From the NCBI GenBank assembly GCA_965240325.2, contig OZ251224.1:3534001-3598000 (forward strand): a stretch of DNA of 64,000 nucleotides, given 5' to 3'. The position numbers were made by a program, and so were the translations under genes. A model generated the notes under the pieces. It had not been told where the DNA came from. It did no database searches and saw only the letters and a program-made list of their open reading frames with translations. This DNA comes from Rebecca billardiae RCC1528. Its lineage: Eukaryota; Haptophyta. Every line of letters starts with the position of its first letter. Position 1 is the stretch's first letter. Of this stretch, positions 9,402-16,272 are shown one piece after another.

Positions 9402-9558
9402 CAGTTTATATTTGTTTTAACGTGCGTAAGGCTCACGGTGGCAGGTTGCCGCGCCATCCTTCATCGCACGCTCTCCGAAGAGAGACCTGGAAACTGGGGG
9501 TTTGAACCCATGACCTCAGACGCAAGAGCACGCCAGTACTCCCACTCGGCCACAGACC
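9402..9558 (-). mobile_element. tRNA-derived SINE, copy 1
   Basis: On the minus strand the element starts with a tRNA-Leu/Ser-like head: A box TGGCCGAGTGG and, downstream, B box GGTTCAAACCC, spaced as in a pol III internal promoter. It continues into a ~85-bp non-tRNA tail (GGTCTCTCTTCGGAGAGCG ... CCTTACGCACGTTAAAACAA) ending near TATAAACTG. The same head-plus-tail order occurs at 52433-52614 on the other strand, so this is a dispersed element, not a tRNA gene. The head does not fold into an intact tRNA acceptor stem. Confidence 0.82.
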
Positions 9559-9788
9559 GGCGTTATACGTACCAGCATTTTGCCCCCCCCCGGACGCAAA
9601 AGTCAGAACATGAGAACAGAGCCACGCGCGGTCGGCGGACGAATGATGATCGACGATGTCGATGGCGGCACTACGGCAGCGCGAGGTGGTGTGAATTGGT
9701 CAACATCCGAGATATGCGAGCCGCGGAAGGGGCACTCGCTGACGGACGATGCATCACGTAGATCATCGCTACGACTCTGCTCCTGCTC
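9559..9788. other. Flank of the SINE, no gene seen
   Basis: Contains a short run of C (about 9588-9597) and no convincing coding sequence. Confidence 0.4.
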
Positions 9789-10687
9789 ATGAGCATGCCA
9801 CTACAGTATACTCGGCGACACGGTCGGCTGCGGTCGGCACGCGCCCGGATGGCGGCGGCGGCAGCGGCAGCACACGTCGGCGGCTGCATTGGCGCACGGC
9901 TGCTCCGGCAGGGTTGCGGCTGCGGCTGCGGGCGGGTCGGGCTGGTTGTCGACGCGCTGCGACGGTGGCAGCGGCGGCGGGCTTGGCAGCTGTCTGGGCG
10001 GCTGCTGCAGGCTGGGCGGCAGCGGCGGCTGCAGCGGTCTACTGAGGCATGCGGCGTCGGCGCCGGCCTCGGCGCGCTGGGCGCCTGCCTGCGGCTGCGC
10101 AGCGCGTGCACGGCGCGGGCCGACAGCTGGTCGGCAAGCGTGCAGCGCCGCCGTGCACAGCAGGCGTCCTGCTGCGTGCGTAGGCTGCAGCGCAGCCGTG
10201 CACGCCTGGTACACACATGGCCCTTCAAGCCAGCCGCGGAACTCGGCGCGGCCCCTGACAAAGCTCTCGCGCATGTCGGTGTAGCACTCTGCGTGAAGGC
10301 TGAGCTGGTGGCTCGCACGCTGTCGAGCGCGCGCCGGGCGGCGTCGGCGATGACACACTGGGCGTAGCAGCCGCACGCACTCAGCACGCCCTCGTCCAAG
10401 CGCATGGCGGCGAGCGCAACGAGCACGGCGAGGGCGAGGGCGAACGTGGCGCCCCAGGCGCGCGGCTCGCGGCGACTGCGACATCGAGCGCTGCGCTGAG
10501 CGCACACGCGTGCGCGGCGCGCAGTGGGCGTCGGCCTCGGCGCTGGCACCGGCGGCGGCGGGGGCATCGGCGGTTGCGGCGGCATCGGCGGCAGCGGCCG
10601 CATCTGGGCGGGGGCGCAGGACTTCACTGTCGCTGCCACGCGCAGCGCGCCTGGCTCTCACCAGATCGGGCACGTGCTGTCGGACAG

Positions 10688-10720
<33 letters not shown>

Positions 10721-11170
10721 CTGCAGCACAGCCGTGCACGCCTGGTGCACACATTGCCCTTCAAGCCAGCCGCGGAACTGGGCGCGGCCCCTGACAAAGC
10801 TCTCGCGCATGTCAGAGTAGCACTTGGCGTGAAGGCTGAGCTGGTGGCTCGCACGCTGTCGAGCGCGCGCTGGGCTGCGTCGGCGATGACGCACCGGGCG
10901 TAGCAGCCGCGCGCGCTCACTGCTCAGCACGCCCTCGTTGGCGAGCGCGTGGCCGCGAGCGCACTGAGCACGGCGGCGAGGGCGAGGTCGAACGCGGCGG
11001 CCCAGGTGCGCGGCTCGTGGCGACCGGCGGCATCGAGCGCTGCGCTGAGCGCACACGCGTGCGCGGCGCGCAGTGGGCGTTGGCCTCGGCGCTGGCACAG
11101 GCGGCGGCGGGGCCATCGGCGGCGGCGGCAGCATATTGGCCGAATAATATAACATACGCCACTAATTGTC
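9789..11170 (-). repeat. Degenerate tandem units of a proline-rich, cysteine-containing coding repeat
   Basis: At least two related units, one at about 9800-10620 and one at about 10625-11135, with related units inside the duplication that follows. Read on the minus strand each unit has a Pro/Met-rich start (PPPPVPAPRPTPTARRARVC), a hydrophobic stretch (ATFALALAVLVALAA or AAAFDLALAAVLSALAA), and a block with CVIADAARRALDSVRATSS. At DNA level the segment from about 10221 to 10370 recurs at about 10757-10910, some 535 bp away, with only scattered substitutions. Frames are broken between blocks, so no intact gene is called. It may be remains of a small membrane-protein family or a satellite-like array. 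Confidence 0.6.
10688..10718. repeat. 31-nt poly(C) homopolymer
   Basis: An uninterrupted run of C lies inside the repeat array at the place where the neighbouring unit has ordinary sequence. On the opposite strand this is poly(G), able to form G-quadruplex. Length is likely polymorphic or unreliable in the assembly. Confidence 0.9.
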
Positions 11171-11437
11171 ACGGTCCGGCCGTGCTGAGCGGCTGCTGAG
11201 TCACAGTGAGCGTGTCACGTGCCTCACGGTCGGCTGAGCGGCTCGGCACGCGCTCGGATTGCAGCACCGTTCCGTGACCGGCATGGCATCACCAATTGTC
11301 ATAAGGCGTTGTCGGCGTGCCCACCTGCTGGGCGGGCGCCGCGCCGGTTTATCATCTCACCGCAGCTGTCGAGCAGGTCGTCGATGGCGGGCACGTGCTG
11401 TCGGTCAGTGCCCCCCCCCCCCCTTGGGGCGGCCGAC
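11171..11437. other. Spacer before the tandem duplication
   Basis: No gene seen. Ends in a short poly(C) tract (about 11410-11423) immediately upstream of the duplicated unit. Confidence 0.4.
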
Positions 11438-12282
11438 TGCTCCAGCTGGGGTCGGCGTCGGCGGCTGCATTGGCTGACGGCTGCTCCGGCAGGGTTGCGG
11501 CTGCGGCTGCGGGCGGGTCGGGCTGGTTGTTGACGCGCTGCGGCGGTGGCAGCGGCGGCGGGCTTGGCAGCTGTCTGGGCGGCTGCGGCAGGCTGGGCGC
11601 CAGCGGCGGCTGCGGCGGTCTGATGCATCACTGTCAGGCCGGTGGCGTCTGCGCCGGCCTCGTGACTCTGGGCGCCTGCCCTCGGCGCGGCCCCTGGCAA
11701 AGGTCCGTCGCGCATGTCGGAGTAGCACTCGGCGTGAAGGCTGAGCTGATGGCTTGCACGCTGTCGAGTGCGCGCTGGGCGGCGTCGGCGATAGGCGGGC
11801 TCGGCTGATGCGGTGGCATAGGCGGCGGCGGCGGCGCAGGCTGTCGCGGCGGCGGGGGCACCGGAGGATGCGGCGGCATCGAAGGCAGCGGCGGCATCCG
11901 CGGCGGGGGCGCCTGGCGAGCGGCGGAAGGTGGCAGGTGCGATGGATGGCGCCGCCCGGCTGATGCGGTGGCATAGGTGGCGGCGGCGCAGGCTGTCGAG
12001 AGCGCGCGCGCTGGGCGGCGTCGGCGTTGACGCCGGGTAAAGCTTGTGGCCGCGAGCGCGCCGAGCACGGCGAGGTCGAGGACGAACGTGGCGCCCCACG
12101 GGCAAGCTCGCGGCGACCGTGGGCATCGAGCACTGCGCTGAGCGCACGCGCGTGCGCGGCGCGCAGTGGGCATCGGCCTCGGCGCTGGCACCGGCGGCGG
12201 CGGGGGCATCGGAGGATGCGGCGGCATCGGTGGCGGCGGCGGCATCCGCGGCGGGGGCGCCTGGCGAGCGGCGGAAGGTCGG

Positions 12283-12673
12283 GGCAGCACGGGCGCCTCG
12301 TCCCAGATGACAAGCCGCGCGCTGGCGAGCAGGTCGCCGCGCTGCGTGCTGTGGGACACGTGAAAGGTCTTGTTCTCGTGCTGCTTGTCAACGTGCATGT
12401 GGTGCTGCAAGTGGAAGGTGCCACCGCCATCGAAGGCAAGCGCCGTGATGCCGGACCACGCGCACGGCAGCGCGACGTCCCCAGCCGCGCGCGCGCAGCA
12501 GGGCGCGCAGCATGACCGTCTTTTCCGCGCCAGCGGAGGCGCTGAGCGAGTGCAGCACTCGCCGCGAGTGCAGCACTCCGCGCGGTCGGCGCGTCGACGT
12601 CGGAGAGCACGGCGTGGACGATGCAGGCCTGCTCGTCGTCGAGCACGGGCACGCGCGCGGCGGCCGCACCCAC
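12283..12673 (-). pseudogene. PIF1-like helicase fragment (copy 1)
   Basis: Minus strand, in pieces of different frame. LDDEQACIVHAVLSDV matches the N-terminal motif of PIF1-family helicases (usual form LNxxQxxxFxxV). SLSASAGAEKTVMLRALL lies where the Walker A loop GGAGTGKT should be, with the glycines lost. A block ALPCAWSGITALAFDGGGT corresponds to the motif Ia region, and LLASARLVIWDEAPVLPR is Walker B with DEAP intact. The fragment then runs into proline-rich sequence instead of the rest of the helicase. The changed Walker A, the frameshift and the missing C-terminal motifs make this a non-functional remnant. PIF1-like genes are amplified in many protists and are carried by Helitron transposons. 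Confidence 0.72.
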
Positions 12674-12782
12674 GCGCTCGTCCGCGCGGGCGTCGGCGCG
12701 CCTGGGCTCAGCGCGCGTGGCGGGCGGGAGCTCTGAGCTCTCGTGGGACGGACGTCCGGCGGGGCTGCAACACTTGCAGACT

Positions 12783-12993
12783 TGCTTGGTCCGGCTTCCG
12801 CATAACTAACTTACTTGGTCCGGCGTTTTTTACTTGGTCCGTGCTTTTTTACTTGGATTGGCGTCTGTTTACTTGGATTGGCGGTTTATGCGGCGTGACG
12901 AACGTTTTTTACTCCGATTGGCGCCTGCTTACTCCGATTGGCGGTTTATGCGGCCCGAACCCGTGACGAAATACCAAGTAATTTCCAAGTAGC
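12783..12993. repeat. AT-richer iteron-like block (copy 1)
   Basis: About six short direct repeats of the form TTACTTGGTCCGG, TTACTTGGATTGGCG or TTACTCCGATTGGCG, two carrying the extension GATTGGCGGTTTATGCGG. They are followed by inverted versions of the core (TACCAAGTAATTTCCAAGTA). The block stands out by lower GC and T-runs from its very GC-rich surroundings. Confidence 0.75.
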
Positions 12994-13855
12994 GCAAAGT
13001 AAGCAATTTGTGCTCCAGCTGGGGTCGGCGTCGGCGGCTGCATTGGCTGACGGCTGCTCCGGCAGGGTTGCGGCTGCGGCTGCGGGCGGGTCGGGCTGGT
13101 TGTTGACGCGCTGCGGCGGTGGCAGCGGCGGCGGGCTTGGCAGCTGTCTGGGCGGCTGCGGCAGGCTGGGCGCCAGCGGCGGCTGCGGCGGTCTGATGCA
13201 TCACTGTCAGGCCGGTGGCGTCTGCGCCGGCCTCGTGACTCTGGGCGCCTGCCCTCGGCGCGGCCCCTGGCAAAGGTCCGTCGCGCATGTCGGAGTAGCA
13301 CTCGGCGTGAAGGCTGAGCTGATGGCTTGCACGCTGTCGAGTGCGCGCTGGGCGGCGTCGGCGATAGGCGGGCTCGGCTGATGCGGTGGCATAGGCGGCG
13401 GCGGCGGCGCAGGCTGTCGCGGCGGCGGGGGCACCGGAGGATGCGGCGGCATCGAAGGCAGCGGCGGCATCCGCGGCGGGGGCGCCTGGCGAGCGGCGGA
13501 AGGTGGCAGGTGCGATGGATGGCGCCGCCCGGCTGATGCGGTGGCATAGGTGGCGGCGGCGCAGGCTGTCGAGCGCGCGCGCGCTGGGCGGCGTCGGCGT
13601 TGACGCCGGGTAAAGCTTGTGGCCGCGAGCGCGCCGAGCACGGCGAGGTCGAGGACGAACGTGGCGCCGCACGGGCAAGCTCGCGGCGACCGTGGGCATC
13701 GAGCACTGCGCTGAGCGCACGCGCGTGCGCGGCGCGCAGTGGGCATCGGCCTCGGCGCTGGCACCGGCGGCGGCGGGGGCATCGGAGGATGCGGCGGCAT
13801 CGGTGGCGGCGGCGGCATCCGCGGCGGGGGCGCCTGGCGAGCGGCGGAAGGTCGG

Positions 13856-14246
13856 GGCAGCACGGGCGCCTCGTCCCAGATGACAAGCCGCGCGCTGGCG
13901 AGCAGGTCGCCGCGCTGCGTGCTGTGGGACACGTGAAAGGTCTTGTTCTCGTGCTGCTTGTCAACGTGCATGTGGTGCTGCAAGTGGAAGGTGCCACCGC
14001 CATCGAAGGCAAGCGCCGTGATGCCGGACCACGCGCACGGCAGCGCGACGTCCCCAGCCGCGCGCGCGCAGCAGGGCGCGCAGCATGACCGTCTTTTCCG
14101 CGCCAGCGGAGGCGCTGAGCGAGTGCAGCACTCGCCGCGAGTGCAGCACTCCGCGCGGTCGGCGCGTCGACGTCGGAGAGCACGGCGTGGACGATGCAGG
14201 CCTGCTCGTCGTCGAGCACGGGCACGCGCGCGGCGGCCGCACCCAC
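13856..14246 (-). pseudogene. PIF1-like helicase fragment (copy 2)
   Basis: Same remnant as at 12283-12673, carried in the second copy of the 1,573-bp unit with the same lesions, which shows that decay preceded the duplication. Confidence 0.72.
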
Positions 14247-14355
14247 GCGCTCGTCCGCGCGGGCGTCGGCGCGCCTGGGCTCAGCGCGCGTGGCGGGCGG
14301 GAGCTCTGAGCTCTCGTGGGACGGACGTCCGGCGGGGCTGCAACACTTGCAGACT

Positions 14356-14566
14356 TGCTTGGTCCGGCTTCCGCATAACTAACTTACTTGGTCCGGCGTT
14401 TTTTACTTGGTCCGTGCTTTTTTACTTGGATTGGCGTCTGTTTACTTGGATTGGCGGTTTATGCGGCGTGACGAACGTTTTTTACTCCGATTGGCGCCTG
14501 CTTACTCCGATTGGCGGTTTATGCGGCCCGAACCCGTGACGAAATACCAAGTAATTTCCAAGTAGC
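14356..14566. repeat. AT-richer iteron-like block (copy 2)
   Basis: Second copy of the TTACTTGG / GATTGGCG repeats plus inverted core, now immediately upstream of the nucleoside transporter reading frame. It could serve as its promoter or be a transposon end. Confidence 0.75.
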
Positions 14567-14580
14567 GCAAAGTAAGCAAT

Positions 14581-16101
14581 TTGTGCGCAAAGCACGCAAT
14601 TTGGCGAGTTTGGCGAGCCGGATCGTGGAGAGAAACAGGAAGAGCGGAGACTGGATGGCGTCAATCACGCCTTAAGGCCAAAACCGCGCCGTTGCTCGAG
14701 GCGAACGGGCTGGAGCATGGCGACGCGCCTGACAAGCGGGCGCTCGTGCATGGCGCCTTCTTCACGCTCGGCGCCGCGTCGTGCATCACGCACAACAGCG
14801 TGATCATGGCCGTCGCCTACTTTCGCGCGGCCCTGGGCACGTCTGTGCTCGCGCAGATCGCGCTCGCGTACAACGTCACGCTGCTGGGCTCGATGGGCTA
14901 CCTCATCTTCGGCGCGCCGCGCTCGCCCTCGCTCGCCGTGTACAGCCTTGCGCTCCGGGCCGCGATGAGTACGGCGTGCCTCCTGAACTGCGCGCTCGTC
15001 GCCGCCGTGCTCGCGCGCCTCAACATCCGCGCGCACGTGCTGCTGCCCCTGGTCTCGCTCAATGGGTTCGCGGCCGGGCTGACGCAGGGACTGGGCGCGT
15101 CTCTGGGCGGCCTATTCGACCCGTACTCCTTCGTGCGCGGCTGCTCGAGCCAGCAGCTCGCCGGCTCGGGCTTTGGCGTGCTCATGCCAACACTGACACA
15201 GCTCGCGCTGCTGCCGCGCTCGGCCGCGGCGCGCTCGGCCGCCGAGCTGCGTGCGTGCGCACGCATGGGCGCGGTGGTGAGCGCGGCAATCGGCGGTGCG
15301 GTGTGCGTGGCGGGCCTGCTCGCAGTACAGCACCTCCGTTTCACCCGCTGCTGGCGCGCCGTCGACTCGCAATGCGCGCGCGAGCCGGGCCAGTGCGCGC
15401 CTAGACCGCCCGTCGGCAGCGAGGCCGCGCGAGCCAACCCTGCAGAGGACACCGTGGGCAAGTGCGCGGCAGGCGGGTACACGAAGGTGCTGCGCACGCG
15501 GCTCACGCAGCTGCGGTGGTGCATGCTCGCGCAGCTCGTCAACGAGTTTTCATTCGTCTCGCTGATGCTGCTCTCGCCGGCGCTCCCGACGCCGGGCGCC
15601 GCCCTCTGCGCCGCCGGCACTCCCAGCGGCGCCAGCGGCAGCGTGGGCGGACGCGTGGCCGCTGCGTGCTTCTGGCGCGCGTTGCTGCCGACTGTGCTCC
15701 TGATCGCGGCGAATGTGGTCTCGTTCGCCGGCCGCGTGGCGGCCTCTTTCGCCGGGCTGGGAGAGCCGCGCGCGGCCGAGCTGCTCGGGCCGGGCGGGCG
15801 CGCCTCTGCGCTCGTCCTGCTGGTGGCAGTGTGCGTCGCCGCGCCGGTCGCGGCCGCGGCGCACATGAGCGCAGTGCATGTGGGGCGCCAAGCGGCGCTC
15901 TCGCCTTGGGTGCTCGTCGGCGTGTTCGGCGCGGTCTCGTTCGCTTCGGGCTTCAGCGTCCTCTCGCTCAGCCAGCTCGCGCAGCGCTTGTGCAGTCACT
16001 CGCTCGAGTCGCCGTGCGAGATCACCGCGCAGTTCACGTGGGCGTCGATCAACGTCGGCGCGTTCTGCGCGACCTTGCTCTCGCTCGCGGTGCTGCGCTA
16101 A
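14581..16101 (+). CDS. Equilibrative nucleoside transporter (ENT/SLC29-like), 5' end uncertain
   Basis: Predicted 11-helix membrane transporter for nucleosides or nucleobases. The first helix contains FFTLGAASCITHNSVIMAVAYF, the position of the ENT WN..I.A.DYF motif. NGFAAGLTQGLGASLGGLFD matches the conserved NG...Q.S..GL segment of helix 4, and GSGFGVLMPTLTQLALLP matches helix 5. A hydrophilic loop (about residues 265-305) separates the two halves, as in ENTs, and the C-terminus is a hydrophobic helix. There is no in-frame ATG before about residue 74. The frame is open only to 14566, inside the tandem duplication, so the true start is either an upstream exon or was displaced by the repeat. 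Substrate specificity cannot be read. Adenine deaminase lies across the repeat island. Confidence 0.75.
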   Translation: MCAKHAIWRVWRAGSWRETGRAETGWRQSRLKAKTAPLLEANGLEHGDAPDKRALVHGAFFTLGAASCITHNSVIMAVAYFRAALGTSVLAQIALAYNVTLLGSMGYLIFGAPRSPSLAVYSLALRAAMSTACLLNCALVAAVLARLNIRAHVLLPLVSLNGFAAGLTQGLGASLGGLFDPYSFVRGCSSQQLAGSGFGVLMPTLTQLALLPRSAAARSAAELRACARMGAVVSAAIGGAVCVAGLLAVQHLRFTRCWRAVDSQCAREPGQCAPRPPVGSEAARANPAEDTVGKCAAGGYTKVLRTRLTQLRWCMLAQLVNEFSFVSLMLLSPALPTPGAALCAAGTPSGASGSVGGRVAAACFWRALLPTVLLIAANVVSFAGRVAASFAGLGEPRAAELLGPGGRASALVLLVAVCVAAPVAAAAHMSAVHVGRQAALSPWVLVGVFGAVSFASGFSVLSLSQLAQRLCSHSLESPCEITAQFTWASINVGAFCATLLSLAVLR

Positions 16102-16272
16102 TATTGATCATCATCACTCTGATGATCGCCGGCGATCAATGAGCTTCGTCGTAGTCATCGTCACTGATGGCGCGCTGGAACTACGCCCGCCGGCGCTCGT
16201 TGTCCCAGTGTGGGGCCCCGCCCGCGCTCCGCCGGCGCGTGACTCGTGCGACGACAAGTCATGGGCACTCAG
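16102..16272. other. Short convergent gap
   Basis: 171 bp between converging stop codons; nothing else visible. Confidence 0.5.

Larger units (their letters stand above)
11438..13010. repeat. Tandem duplication, copy 1 (1,573 bp)
   Basis: Starts at TGCTCCAGCTGGGGTCGG and repeats with an exact offset of 1,573 at 13011. I noted only isolated differences (for example CGCCCCACG versus CGCCGCACG, and one small change in a GCGC run), so the copies are nearly identical. Within the unit: a proline-rich degenerate unit, a PIF1-like helicase fragment on the minus strand, and an AT-richer iteron-like block. Confidence 0.93.
13011..14583. repeat. Tandem duplication, copy 2 (1,573 bp)
   Basis: Second copy of the same unit, ending at AAGCAATTTG, directly before the ENT transporter reading frame. 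The right-hand flank (GCGCAAAGCACGCAATTTGG) resembles the end of the unit (GCGCAAAGTAAGCAATTTG), suggesting the ancestral single copy abutted this gene and the duplication occurred to its left. Confidence 0.93.

Noticed and set aside
9480-9558. A functional tRNA-Leu/Ser gene on the minus strand
   Set aside because: A and B boxes are perfect, but the acceptor stem does not pair and the same head plus unrelated tail recurs at 52.4 kb, so it is a SINE.
12166-13736. Proline-rich proteins predicted on the minus strand of the duplication as real genes
   Set aside because: Frames change within each unit, the helicase part is broken, and both copies carry the same lesions.
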